From the NCBI GenBank assembly GCA_946530355.1, contig CAMNAB010000031.1, forward strand, positions 1 through 24,806: DNA of 24,806 nucleotides. The letters are read 5' to 3'. Positions 13,484-22,197 of the stretch are shown piece by piece. The notes beneath the pieces were generated by a model. It did not search any database and was not told where the DNA came from. It saw nothing but the letters and a program-made list of their open reading frames with translations. Numbering within the stretch: position 1 is the stretch's first letter; every line of letters starts with the position of its first letter. The position numbers and the translations under genes are program-made. The DNA is from Firm-04 sp003446315 (GTDB lineage Bacteria; Bacillota; Clostridia; Oscillospirales; Ruminococcaceae).

Positions 13484-14479
13484 ATGGCAGAACGTATTTG
13501 GGAAGCGGCGAATACCGATGAGATCGCCGCAGTATTCGGTAGCTATGACGTCAATGTGAACATGCTGCAAAAGCAGTTTCATGTTGTGATTGTCAACCGC
13601 GGCACCGGTGTCAAGATTACCGGCTCCGAGGAGCAGATTGAAAAAGCGGTGCAGGCACTGGATGTCCTGCTGCAAAATGTACGGCGCGGAAACGGCTTGA
13701 ACGATCAGACCGTCCGCTATGTCGCCACAATGGTCGCAGACAATGCCGCAGAGGAAGTGAAAGCGCTGACAGCAGATGCCGTCAGTGTCACCGTCACAGG
13801 AAAGGCAGTCCGGCCGCGCACGGTGGGGCAGAAGCGATATCTGGAAGCGATCGGCTCCAATACGATTGTACTGGGCATCGGGCCTGCGGGCACCGGCAAA
13901 ACATATCTTGCAGTAGCGATGGCGGTGAAGGCGCTGAAAGCGCACGACATCAGCCGGATCATCCTGACAAGACCGGCAGTGGAAGCGGGCGAAAAGCTGG
14001 GCTTCCTGCCCGGCGATCTGCAAGATAAAGTTGACCCGTATCTCCGTCCGCTTTATGATGCACTGTTTGAGATGCTGGGAGCCGAAACGGTCGAGCGTGA
14101 TCTGGAAAAGAATATTATCGAGATCGCACCGCTTGCGTATATGCGCGGACGGACGCTTGACAATGCATTCATTATTCTGGATGAAGCGCAGAACACGACA
14201 TCAGAGCAGATCAAAATGTTCCTGACGCGGCTTGGCGAAGGGAGCAAAATGGTCATCACCGGCGATATCACGCAGATCGACCTGCCGGATCCGCACAGAT
14301 CGGGCTTGATCGAAGCGATGAAAGTGCTTGGCGATGTCGAGGACATTGTGATCCATCAGTTCTCGGAAAAGGATGTTGTCCGTCACAAGCTGGTGCAGGA
14401 CATCATCACTGCTTACGCGAACTATGAACATAAACACACGCAAAATACACACGAAAGGAAAAAGAATCGAAATGGCTAA
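13484..14479 (+). CDS. phoH: PhoH-family ATPase
   Basis: A 331-aa member of the PhoH/YbeZ family, ATP-binding proteins thought to act in RNA metabolism with the adjacent endoribonuclease YbeY. N-terminal 1-70 is a KH-like domain (FHVVIVNRGTGVKITGSEEQI). The ATPase has Walker A GPAGTGKT (133-140), Walker B FIILDEAQN and the ILTRPAVEAGEKLGFLPGDL segment diagnostic of the family. Length is normal. ATG 13484 is the first possible start, since an in-frame stop lies at 13472. The nearest good ribosome site AAGGAG (13461-13466) is 17 nt away, unusually far, and closer to an out-of-frame GTG at 13471 that would encode a 16-residue peptide overlapping the start. The gene overlaps ybeY by 8 nt. Confidence 0.93.
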   Translation: MAERIWEAANTDEIAAVFGSYDVNVNMLQKQFHVVIVNRGTGVKITGSEEQIEKAVQALDVLLQNVRRGNGLNDQTVRYVATMVADNAAEEVKALTADAVSVTVTGKAVRPRTVGQKRYLEAIGSNTIVLGIGPAGTGKTYLAVAMAVKALKAHDISRIILTRPAVEAGEKLGFLPGDLQDKVDPYLRPLYDALFEMLGAETVERDLEKNIIEIAPLAYMRGRTLDNAFIILDEAQNTTSEQIKMFLTRLGEGSKMVITGDITQIDLPDPHRSGLIEAMKVLGDVEDIVIHQFSEKDVVRHKLVQDIITAYANYEHKHTQNTHERKKNRNG

Positions 14480-14981
14480 ATTAAAAGTATATATCAAGGA
14501 CAGTCAGCATGAGGTAAAGATCCCGGTCGGCATCCGTCTGCTGATCCGCCGCTGCTGTCAGGCAGTTCTGACAACGGAAAACTTCGGGCATGATACCGAA
14601 GTAAGCGTATCGTTTGTGAACAATGAAGAGATTCGCAAACTGAATGCGCAGTATCGCAACAAGGATATGGAAACAGATGTATTGTCGTTCCCGCTTTGCG
14701 AGGGCGATCATCTGGAGATCAATTCCGAAAACGGTTTTGTACTGCTGGGCGATATTGTTATTTCGATGGAAATGGCAGTCAAGCAGGCAAAGATGTACGG
14801 ACATGTTCTGGAGCGTGAAGTTGCATTCCTGACGGTGCATTCCATGCTGCATCTTCTGGGATATGACCATGAAGCATCGCCGCTGGAGCAGCGCCAGATG
14901 CGTGAAAAGGAAGAATCGGTGCTGGAAAAGCTCGGTTTTTCGAGGGATACCAGTTATATTGTTCCGGAGGAGCAGGAGTAA
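14472..14981 (+). CDS. ybeY: Endoribonuclease YbeY (rRNA maturation factor)
   Basis: A 169-aa zinc-dependent single-strand endoribonuclease involved in 16S rRNA 3'-end maturation and ribosome quality control. The signature HxxxHxxxxxH is complete: H123, H127, H133 in VHSMLHLLGYDHE. Upstream features YRNKDMETDVLSFP and LGDIVIS are also standard. Start ATG 14472 with AAAGGAAAAAG about 8 bp upstream; the frame is open further back only inside phoH. Overlap with phoH and a 3-bp gap to era indicate tight coupling. Confidence 0.95.
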   Translation: MAKLKVYIKDSQHEVKIPVGIRLLIRRCCQAVLTTENFGHDTEVSVSFVNNEEIRKLNAQYRNKDMETDVLSFPLCEGDHLEINSENGFVLLGDIVISMEMAVKQAKMYGHVLEREVAFLTVHSMLHLLGYDHEASPLEQRQMREKEESVLEKLGFSRDTSYIVPEEQE

Positions 14982-14984
14982 TAC

Positions 14985-15896
14985 ATGCAGGATAACAGCA
15001 AGACAAAAATTCTGTTTGCAGCGATTGCCGGTCATACGAATGCCGGAAAGTCCTCGCTGCTGAATGCAGTCATCGGGGAAAAGATCGCATCGGTCAGTCC
15101 GAAGCCGCAGACAACGCGCACACGGATCACAGGCATCCGGAATATCGGTGAAACGCAGCTTGTGTTTACGGATACACCGGGACTGCACCGTTCCCAGACG
15201 AAGCTCGGCGAACAGATGCTGAAAGCGGCGCGGGAAGCGGTATCGGATATTGACTGTGTGATTTTCATGCAGGATTGCACGAAGCCGCTTGGCGAGCAGG
15301 AGCAGACGATGCTGGATAATCTGACAAAGCAGGGGACGGCGGTCATATTCATTTATAATAAGATCGACCTGCTGAGTGACAAATCGAAGCTCGTCCCGCT
15401 TTTGGCGGAAGCGGAGAACCGCTGGCATCCGCGGGCATTGATCCCGGTATCGGTCATCAAAAACGACGGTGTACAGGCAGTGATTGATGAGCTGATGCAG
15501 CTTGCAGTCCCCGGCCCGCATTATTTCCCGGAGGAAATGATTACCGATCAGCCGGAGCGCGTGCTGGCAGCGGAACTGGTGCGGGAGCAGCTTTTATATC
15601 TGCTTCAGGATGAGGTACCGCACGGCATCGCTGTCGTGACGGAATCGTTCTCGGAACGTGATGACAAAGACCTGCTGAATATCTCGGTCTTGATCTACTG
15701 TGAAAAGGAATCGCACAAGCGGATCATCATCGGCAAGAACGGTGCCATGCTGAAAAAAGTGGGTGCAAATGCGCGGCGGGAGCTGGAAAAATTCTTCCGG
15801 ATCCAGGTCAATTTGCAGACATGGGTGAAGGTGAAGGAAGACTGGCGGAACCGTGATATGATGCTCCGGCAGTTCGGATTGAATGCGAACGACTGA
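14985..15896 (+). CDS. era: GTPase Era
   Basis: A 303-aa GTPase that binds 16S rRNA and assists 30S assembly. G motifs: G1 GHTNAGKS (16-23; usually GRPNVGKS), G2 around PQTTRTRITGI, G3 DTPGLH, G4 NKID. The C-terminal KH domain has the RNA-binding loop IIGKNGAMLKKVG and the ending 'VNLQTWVKVKEDWRNRD', a family hallmark. Length is typical. The start follows GGAGGAG located in the last codons of ybeY. The G1 variation (His-Thr and Ala) leaves the essential G and K/S intact. Confidence 0.97.
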   Translation: MQDNSKTKILFAAIAGHTNAGKSSLLNAVIGEKIASVSPKPQTTRTRITGIRNIGETQLVFTDTPGLHRSQTKLGEQMLKAAREAVSDIDCVIFMQDCTKPLGEQEQTMLDNLTKQGTAVIFIYNKIDLLSDKSKLVPLLAEAENRWHPRALIPVSVIKNDGVQAVIDELMQLAVPGPHYFPEEMITDQPERVLAAELVREQLLYLLQDEVPHGIAVVTESFSERDDKDLLNISVLIYCEKESHKRIIIGKNGAMLKKVGANARRELEKFFRIQVNLQTWVKVKEDWRNRDMMLRQFGLNAND

Positions 15897-15961
15897 ATGT
15901 AAAAAAGTCTGATGCATGAAGCTGCATTTTCTGCATATGCTAAAGCCGGAGGTGCAGGCAT

Positions 15962-16162
15962 ATGCATACAGAAAACGCATATTTCAGCGGAAAAATGGCA
16001 GAGAAGAAGCAGCAGAAGTGCTGGGATGCATTTTGTCAGACCGGCAGTGTTGCGGATTATCTGCAATACCGCGCAAGCTGTGAACGTGCGGAGGGAAACG
16101 CCAATGGCGGCAACACATTTGACGGTCAAGGGGCTGGTCATACGGGAAACACCGTTTCATGA
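15962..16162 (+). CDS. yqzL: YqzL-like small protein
   Basis: A 66-aa product from ATG 15962 with an excellent site GGAGGTG (15948-15954) 7 bp upstream. The middle, CWDAFCQTGSVADYLQYRASC, matches the YqzL pattern WxxFxxTGxxxxYLxY, and YqzL genes lie between era and recO in Bacillus. The N-terminal 11 residues may be extra; ATG 15995 is an alternative start. The last 19 codons overlap recO in another frame and look non-conserved (Gly/Asn-rich), so the functional part is about 45 residues, the size of YqzL. Function is unknown. Confidence 0.7.
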   Translation: MHTENAYFSGKMAEKKQQKCWDAFCQTGSVADYLQYRASCERAEGNANGGNTFDGQGAGHTGNTVS

Positions 16163-16859
16163 TGCGGACAAGCTGTTTGATCTGCTGACAGAAAACGGCA
16201 TCCTGACCGTGCAGGCGCGTTCTGTCCGGAAGCCCGGCAGCAAATATGCCGCTGTCACACAGTTATTTGCTTACGGAGAATTCTGCCTGCGCAGCAGCAA
16301 AGACCGGTATTATCTGGACAGCGCAGTCTCGCTGAACCTGTTTTACGGCATCCGGACAGATCTGGATGCGCTTGCGCTGGCATCTTATCTTTCAGAGCTT
16401 ATTCGGAAAACCACATCCGATCAGCCGCAGCCGCAGATTCTGCGGCTGTGTCTGCTTGCATTGCATCATCTTTCGGAGCATGACCGTGCACCGGAGATGA
16501 TAAAGGCAGCGTTTGAACTGCGTCTGCTGGCGGAGCTTGGCTTGATGCCGAATCTGGTATGCTGTCCGGTATGCATGCGGTATGATGTTGAAGATCCGGT
16601 GTTCCGGATCGACGAAGCGGATGTATTCTGCGCATCGTGCCTGTATGTGCACAAGCTGCATGATTATCCGGCAACAGCGTCCGTATTGCAGGCAGCGCGG
16701 CATGTGTTATATGCAGAGCCGGATCGGGTGTTTGCCTTCCGGATGCACGGAAGGAGTGCCGCGCAGTTTGCGGGTTATGCGGAAAAATATCTGCTTTACA
16801 GACTCGGCGGCACATTTCCGGCGCTGGAGATCTATAAGGAGATGACAGCGAAGACCTGA
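16104..16859 (+). CDS. recO: DNA repair protein RecO
   Basis: A 251-aa recombination mediator that loads RecA on SSB-coated DNA with RecF/RecR. Start ATG 16104 behind GGAGGG (16090-16095). N-terminal OB fold 1-80 (VKGLVIRETPFHDADKLFDLLTENGILTVQARSVRKPGSKYA), a helical middle, and a zinc finger C154xxC157...C176xxC179 (CPVC, CASC). The 59-nt overlap with the yqzL-like gene is larger than usual. The frame extends upstream to 15912 only through the yqzL region and is not coding there. Confidence 0.93.
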   Translation: MAATHLTVKGLVIRETPFHDADKLFDLLTENGILTVQARSVRKPGSKYAAVTQLFAYGEFCLRSSKDRYYLDSAVSLNLFYGIRTDLDALALASYLSELIRKTTSDQPQPQILRLCLLALHHLSEHDRAPEMIKAAFELRLLAELGLMPNLVCCPVCMRYDVEDPVFRIDEADVFCASCLYVHKLHDYPATASVLQAARHVLYAEPDRVFAFRMHGRSAAQFAGYAEKYLLYRLGGTFPALEIYKEMTAKT

Positions 16860-16894
16860 TTGAACGCGAACAGAGAGAACCAAAAAGGATATTT

Positions 16895-19288
16895 ATGAAT
16901 ACAAAGCTATCACAGGATTACATCACATTGGAGCTGCATAAGGTGCTGGAGAAGCTGGCACAGGAAGCAGCGAATGAAAAGACGAAAGAGCTTGCACGGT
17001 CGCTGAAACCGGATACCGATCCGGCGCGGGTGCGGTATGCATTGCAGCAGACCGAGGATGCATTTCAGTTATCGGTGCGATTCGGCGCACCGGGATTTGA
17101 CAGCTTTCAGGATGTCTGTGCAGCGGTGCGGAGAACGCAGTCCGGCGCACGGGTATCGCTGAAGGAGCTGTTGGAGATCGCACGTTTGCTGCGGCAGATC
17201 TCGTCATTGTCGGATTGGTATGCGCACTGCGATCAGGTGCAGACAACGCTTTCCGATTTGTTTGAGCGATTGCAGCCGAATCCGTATCTTGCAGATTTGC
17301 TGGAGCGCTCGATCGAAACAGAGGAACGGCTTTCCGATGCAGCAAGTCCCGCATTGGGACAGATCCGGCGCAAGATCACGCAGGCAGGAGTCCGGCTGCG
17401 GGAGAAGCTGGAAAAGATGATCCGTTCCGCATCCATGCAGACCTATTTGCAGGAACAGATCATCACGATCCGGGACGGCAGATATGTCATTCCGGTCAAA
17501 GCGGAGCACCGCGGCGATGTGGCGGGCTTGATCCACGACACATCCGCGACCGGACAGACTTATTTCATCGAGCCGATGGCGATTGTCGATGCGAACAATG
17601 ACATCCGGCTGCTGGAAACGCAGGAGCAGGAGGAGATCGACCGCATCATACAGAAGCTGTGTGCAGCATGCGGCGAAGCGGGAGAGAGTCTGCTTCAGGG
17701 TTATCAGATCACGGCGGAGCTGAATTTATATTTTGCGAAAGCGTCACTTGGCACGATGCAGCGCGGCATGGTACCGCAGATATCGGATGATGGTTCGATG
17801 CTGCTGAAAAGGGCGCGGCATCCGCTGATCGACCCGAAAACGGTCGTCCCGATCGACATTGCATTAGGCGGTGAATATCACGCATTGATTATTACCGGCC
17901 CGAATACAGGCGGTAAGACGGTTGCGTTAAAGACAGTCGGTTTGCTGACGGCAATGGCGATGTGCGGCTTGATGATACCGGCAGCAGACGGCAGCAGAGT
18001 GGCAGTATATGACCGGATTCTTGCAGATATCGGTGACCGGCAGAGCATTGAGTATAATCTCTCGACATTCAGTGCGCACACGCTGCAAGATATTGACATT
18101 CTCAAAAAAGCGGATGACAACACGCTTGTCCTGATCGACGAGCTTGGTTCCGGCACAGATCCGGTCGAGGGCGCAGCGCTTGCCGTTGCAATGATCGAGC
18201 GTTTGCGGCAGCAGGGGGCATCCCTGATCGTGACAACGCATTATCAGGAATTGAAGCGATATGCGCTGGAAACGGAAGATGTAGAGAATGCATCCTGCGA
18301 ATTTGATCTGGAAACGCTGAAACCGACCTATCGTCTGGTGATCGGCTCACCGGGCAAATCGAATGCATTTGCAATCTCAGCATCTCTGGGCATGCCGGAA
18401 GATGTAATTGCGCACGCAAAGAGGCTGATCAGCACAGAGAATCAACGATTTGAAGCGGCAGTGGAGCAGCTTGACCGTGCAAGAGCCGAACATGAAAAAG
18501 CGCTTGCAGAGCTGGATCGGCTGCGTGCGAGTATTGCGGTGCACGAGAAGGAAGTGCGGGAAGAAGCGGAAACGCTGGAGCGCCGCCGGGAGGAGGAGCT
18601 TCGGAAGATCCGGGAGCAGGCGCGGCGGATCGTTGAGCAGACGGTCACAGAGTCGAATGCCTTGCTGGAGGAGCTGCGCGATTTGAAGAAGCAGAAGGAT
18701 CAGGCAGATTTTGCAGCGAAGATCAACGCAGCAAAGACGCATTCCAGACAAACGATCGACAAGCTGTATGAGAATTCGGACACAGACGAGCAGAGCAATT
18801 ACACATTGCCGCGTGCATTGCAGGTCGGCGATTCGGTGCTGGTTGTGTCGATGGGCAGAAGCGGAACGGTCATTGCAGAGCCGGCAGGCAATGTGGTGAC
18901 GGTGCAGATCGGTGCGATGAAGACCCGTGTTCCGCTGGACGGCGTGCGGCTGGAAGTGCAGAAGACGCAGCAAAAGCAGCAGAAGCAGCAGAAAAAGGTG
19001 CACACAACGGTTGTGCGATCCGAAGGCGGACAGCGGAGCCGTTCCGCGGCAACAGAGCTGGATATCCGCGGCTGCACGATAGATGAAGGCGTGATGATGA
19101 CCGAGAATTTCATAGCAGGTTCGATGCTTTCGGGCTTTGAAACGGTCACGATCATTCACGGCAAAGGAACAGGCGCACTCCGCAAGGGCATTCAGGATCA
19201 TCTGCGCAGGATGAAGCAGGTGAAATCCTTCCGTCCGGGCATGTACGGAGAAGGCGAAGACGGTGTCACGATCGTGACGCTGAAATGA
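16895..19288 (+). CDS. mutS2: Endonuclease MutS2 / ribosome-collision factor RqcU
   Basis: A 797-aa ATPase. In Gram-positives MutS2 has been linked to suppression of recombination and to sensing and splitting collided ribosomes. N-terminal 1-300 is the MutS core/clamp region; the ABC-type ATPase has Walker A GPNTGGKT (335-342) and Walker B VLIDELGSGTDP. A long coiled coil (about 520-640, Glu/Arg-rich) follows, then a KOW-like segment (LQVGDSVLVVSMGRSGTVI), a Gln/Lys run (QKQQKQQKK) and the C-terminal Smr domain (ELDIRGCTIDEG...IIHGKGTGALRKGIQDHL). Length equals the family's. AAAAGGA is 6-7 bp before the ATG; the gene sits 35 bp after recO. Confidence 0.96.
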   Translation: MNTKLSQDYITLELHKVLEKLAQEAANEKTKELARSLKPDTDPARVRYALQQTEDAFQLSVRFGAPGFDSFQDVCAAVRRTQSGARVSLKELLEIARLLRQISSLSDWYAHCDQVQTTLSDLFERLQPNPYLADLLERSIETEERLSDAASPALGQIRRKITQAGVRLREKLEKMIRSASMQTYLQEQIITIRDGRYVIPVKAEHRGDVAGLIHDTSATGQTYFIEPMAIVDANNDIRLLETQEQEEIDRIIQKLCAACGEAGESLLQGYQITAELNLYFAKASLGTMQRGMVPQISDDGSMLLKRARHPLIDPKTVVPIDIALGGEYHALIITGPNTGGKTVALKTVGLLTAMAMCGLMIPAADGSRVAVYDRILADIGDRQSIEYNLSTFSAHTLQDIDILKKADDNTLVLIDELGSGTDPVEGAALAVAMIERLRQQGASLIVTTHYQELKRYALETEDVENASCEFDLETLKPTYRLVIGSPGKSNAFAISASLGMPEDVIAHAKRLISTENQRFEAAVEQLDRARAEHEKALAELDRLRASIAVHEKEVREEAETLERRREEELRKIREQARRIVEQTVTESNALLEELRDLKKQKDQADFAAKINAAKTHSRQTIDKLYENSDTDEQSNYTLPRALQVGDSVLVVSMGRSGTVIAEPAGNVVTVQIGAMKTRVPLDGVRLEVQKTQQKQQKQQKKVHTTVVRSEGGQRSRSAATELDIRGCTIDEGVMMTENFIAGSMLSGFETVTIIHGKGTGALRKGIQDHLRRMKQVKSFRPGMYGEGEDGVTIVTLK

Positions 19289-19302
19289 GAGGAGGAATGC
19301 CT

Positions 19303-20445
19303 GTGCCGGAACCGAAAAATTACAGTGAGATCTCGCCGGTAGACCTGCGCAATCCGTTTCAGAATCCGACGGAAGAACCGGATTACGCGCCGGATTACCG
19401 GGATATCGTGCCGAATCTGGAGCTTCCGGAGAGCCGGCTTCAGTTGATCCCGCCGCCGGAAGAAAAGCGCATGATCCGGCGTTATTACAGTCTGGTATTT
19501 TTCATGCTGTTATTTGCATTTTTCTCCGCGACCTCAGTATATGTCGCATTGCAGATGCTGATCGGGGTGATTCTGCGGCAGGTCGATATCCGAAAACTCG
19601 GAGAGCTGCCGGGAAATTATCAGATGATCGTGCAGCAATATATGGATGACAGTTCGATCTCACTGGCGATCAATCTGATCGCATTTTTGAGCTGCAATCT
19701 GATTGCTTTCTGGGTCGGGTGCAAGATCACGGGTGTGACGGCGAAAGAATGCATCGGCAAGCGGGAAACGGTACGAAAATGCGGGATTCCGCGGATGTTT
19801 GGATACATGATGACGGGTCTGTGGCTGCAATTTGTGCTGAGCATGCTGGGCGAAGGCGTGATCCGGTTGTGCAGCCGGATCGGCGTTACGATCTACACAC
19901 CGGAGATGACGGCAGGCAAATCGCCGCTGCGGATCTGCATGCTGGTGTTGTATGGCTGTATTGTTGCACCGATCACAGAAGAGCTGCTGCTGCGCGGGAT
20001 CGCATTGAAAAACCTGAGCCGTGTGAGCCAACGGTTCGGCATTCTCTGTTCCGCGTTATTATTCGGCGTGATGCATGAAAATCTGCCGCAATTTTTGTTC
20101 ACATTTCCGCTTGGAATTTTTCTGGCGTATATCACGATCCAGCACAATTCCATTTTCCCGGCGATCATTGTGCACATGACGGTCAACACATTCAGTGTCT
20201 GTGCAGATCTTGCGCAGAGTTTTTTCCCGCAGTATATGCACAATGCGGATCTGATCTATTCGCTGGTCATGTTAGCGCTTGGCAGCATATGCTTTTTCTA
20301 TTTTGCCGTAACGGAGCGACTGCCGGACAACACGCCGCATCAGAGCATCCGCAGTTTCCGGATAGCGGCAGCATCCCCGCTGTTATGGGCGCTGCTTGGC
20401 GTACATATCGGAACGGCAGTGCTTGCAGCAATGCAGGTTATTTGA
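19303..20445 (+). CDS. CPBP-family intramembrane metalloprotease
   Basis: About 380 aa. I start at GTG 19303, 7 bp after GGAGG (19291-19295); ATG 19285 and ATG 19297 are in frame but lie before or 1 bp after that site. After a Pro/Glu-rich cytosolic N-terminus (about 55 residues) come seven to eight membrane helices. CPBP (type II CAAX-prenyl protease-like/Abi) motifs are complete: EExxxRG with E226/E227 (EELLLRG), FxxxH (FGVMHENLPQF), and HxxxN (HMTVN). Such proteins cleave substrates within the membrane or in some cases act in bacteriocin immunity; the substrate here is unknown. It follows mutS2 without a gap and is likely translated with it. Confidence 0.88.
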   Translation: MPEPKNYSEISPVDLRNPFQNPTEEPDYAPDYRDIVPNLELPESRLQLIPPPEEKRMIRRYYSLVFFMLLFAFFSATSVYVALQMLIGVILRQVDIRKLGELPGNYQMIVQQYMDDSSISLAINLIAFLSCNLIAFWVGCKITGVTAKECIGKRETVRKCGIPRMFGYMMTGLWLQFVLSMLGEGVIRLCSRIGVTIYTPEMTAGKSPLRICMLVLYGCIVAPITEELLLRGIALKNLSRVSQRFGILCSALLFGVMHENLPQFLFTFPLGIFLAYITIQHNSIFPAIIVHMTVNTFSVCADLAQSFFPQYMHNADLIYSLVMLALGSICFFYFAVTERLPDNTPHQSIRSFRIAAASPLLWALLGVHIGTAVLAAMQVI

Positions 20446-20466
20446 AAAACGTGAGGAGGAATCGGA

Positions 20467-21327
20467 ATGGGACACCTCGGAAAGATCGGTATGCCGAAGA
20501 TACCGGAGCACAGAAGGAATCAGTTTGCGGCAGCACCGCATGAATATTTGGTTCTGACCGCCGGCATCGGAGTCGGAGCCGGAAAAGGCGGCAAGGAGAA
20601 GCACTGGACGGCAAGGATCGAGATTCTGGGCTATGTGGATCTGACAGACGGCAGAAAGAGCGATCAGAAGGGCACGCTGGAATGGGTCGTCACGGATGCA
20701 GAAGCCGGGGAGCGCAGTTATCTGCGTGCACTGGAAACGCTGCACATTTACCGGGTCAGGGCATATCCTGCGCAGAAGACGGGTGAAGCGAGGATGGATA
20801 CGCCGGCGCGTTTGGCTGGTCTGTATCTGGATGAGATTCTTTCTGACGCAGAGCAGGATGCATATTTGCAGGGCTTGCTGGATGCATACAATACGGTTGA
20901 GAAGCTGCATTCGGAAACGCTTGGTGATCTGACGCTGGATCGTGACATGGAGTGCTACGACGGCAATGCGGCATGGTGCGGCACAGAGATCGAGGTTTCG
21001 CTGCTTGCAGAAGATCCGGATGAAGATTATGAAGCAGGGCTTGCGATGCTGGAAGCATTTTTCGCATCTGCGGAGAAGTGGGATCCGGTGCTGCGGAGAT
21101 ATGCGGCAGAAGAAATGACGGAGCTTGCGAACGAATGGGCGCAGGAAGACGAAGACGAGATCACAGAGGAGACATTTGCCGAACGACTGGAAGCGGAGAG
21201 TCTGGTGTTTGAGCCGGACGGCACGTTCACCTTTTATTTTGGTGACGGCGATATGTTTGACGGACACAGTGTAACTGTTTACGGCAATATGGACGAAGGT
21301 CCGACGGAAGCCGAGATGGAAGGTTAA
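20467..21327 (+). CDS. DUF2262-family protein
   Basis: A 286-aa soluble, acidic protein. GAGGAGG stands 7-9 bp before ATG 20467. The C-terminal half (about 155-282) matches the DUF2262 pattern: LGDLTLDRDMECYDGNAAWCG, a spaced acidic helix region ('AEEMTELANEWAQ'), 'ITEETFAERLEAESLVFEPDG' and 'FTFYFGDGDMFDGHSVTV'. The N-terminal 1-145 (HLGKIGMPKIPEHRRNQF, LRALETLHIYRVRAYP) is a DUF-like beta-rich segment I cannot name. Function of the family is unknown. It lies between a membrane protease and nadE in one transcript, which says little about its job. Confidence 0.75.
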   Translation: MGHLGKIGMPKIPEHRRNQFAAAPHEYLVLTAGIGVGAGKGGKEKHWTARIEILGYVDLTDGRKSDQKGTLEWVVTDAEAGERSYLRALETLHIYRVRAYPAQKTGEARMDTPARLAGLYLDEILSDAEQDAYLQGLLDAYNTVEKLHSETLGDLTLDRDMECYDGNAAWCGTEIEVSLLAEDPDEDYEAGLAMLEAFFASAEKWDPVLRRYAAEEMTELANEWAQEDEDEITEETFAERLEAESLVFEPDGTFTFYFGDGDMFDGHSVTVYGNMDEGPTEAEMEG

Positions 21328-21352
21328 TGAAAAACAGAAAGGATAAAGGAAC

Positions 21353-22099
21353 ATGTATCATTTTGATGTAGAGAAAGCGATTGCGGACTGCTGTCTTTGG
21401 ATTCAGGATTGGTTTGCGGCAAACGGTGACGGTTGTCAGGCTGTCATCGGCATATCCGGCGGAAAGGACAGTTCTGTTTGTGCAGCATTGCTTTGCCGTG
21501 CACTGGGTGTGCACCGTGTGATCGGTGTGCTGATGCCGCGCGGGGAGCAGAAGGACATTGCAGATGCGCAGCTTCTCTGCAAGCATCTTGGCATCACCAA
21601 TGTGACGATCAACATTGGAGAATCGGCGGATGCGGTAGAACGAGCAGTCGCAGCGGTGACCCCGCTGAGCAATCAGGCGGTGGTCAATTTGCCGCCGCGC
21701 ATCCGCATGACGACGCTGTATGCTGTTTCGCAGAGTGTGAACGGCAGAGTGGTGAATACCTGCAATCTTTCGGAAGACTGGGTGGGATACTCTACACGCT
21801 GGGGTGACAGTGTCGGAGATTTCTCGCCGCTGGGCAAATTCACGGTCACAGAGGTCAAAGCGATCGGCAGGGCACTGGGCTTGCCGGAGCAATTGGTAGA
21901 GAAAGCGCCGTCGGACGGACTCTGCGGCAAGACGGATGAAGACAATCTTGGCTTTACATATGCAGAGCTGGACAAATACATTCGTGAGGGGATCGAACCG
22001 GAGCCGGAGAAGAAGGCACTGATCGACCGCAAGCACAAGATGAACCTGTTCAAGCTGGAGATGATGCCGGCGTTCCCGTTTGATCCGAATGCAGAGTGA
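21353..22099 (+). CDS. nadE: NAD(+) synthetase, ammonia-dependent type
   Basis: A 248-aa enzyme that makes NAD+ from nicotinic acid adenine dinucleotide, ATP and ammonia. PP-loop ATP-binding motif SGGKDSS (35-41) and the conserved NLSEDWVGYSTRWGDSVGDFSPLGKFTVTEV region for dinucleotide binding are present, as is SDGLCGKTDEDNLGFTY. There is no glutaminase domain, so it is the NH3-dependent form. AAAGGA lies 8 bp before ATG 21353. Last gene of the cluster; a strong terminator follows at 22122. Confidence 0.95.
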   Translation: MYHFDVEKAIADCCLWIQDWFAANGDGCQAVIGISGGKDSSVCAALLCRALGVHRVIGVLMPRGEQKDIADAQLLCKHLGITNVTINIGESADAVERAVAAVTPLSNQAVVNLPPRIRMTTLYAVSQSVNGRVVNTCNLSEDWVGYSTRWGDSVGDFSPLGKFTVTEVKAIGRALGLPEQLVEKAPSDGLCGKTDEDNLGFTYAELDKYIREGIEPEPEKKALIDRKHKMNLFKLEMMPAFPFDPNAE

Positions 22100-22121
22100 T
22101 CGCAGCACAGAGAGAAAAAAA

Positions 22122-22166
22122 GAGGAGAGAGATCCGTTTATTTGGATCTCTCTCCTCATTTTATTT
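22122..22166. terminator. Terminator after nadE, probably bidirectional
   Basis: Perfect 14-bp stem GAGGAGAGAGATCC (22122-22135) / GGATCTCTCTCCTC (22144-22157), 8-nt loop, then ATTTTATTTG. The run of A before the stem makes a T-tract on the other strand, so it can also end the leftward transglutaminase-like gene. Confidence 0.92.
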
Positions 22167-22197
22167 GTATTTACGGAGATTTCTGCTGCCTGTCCGA

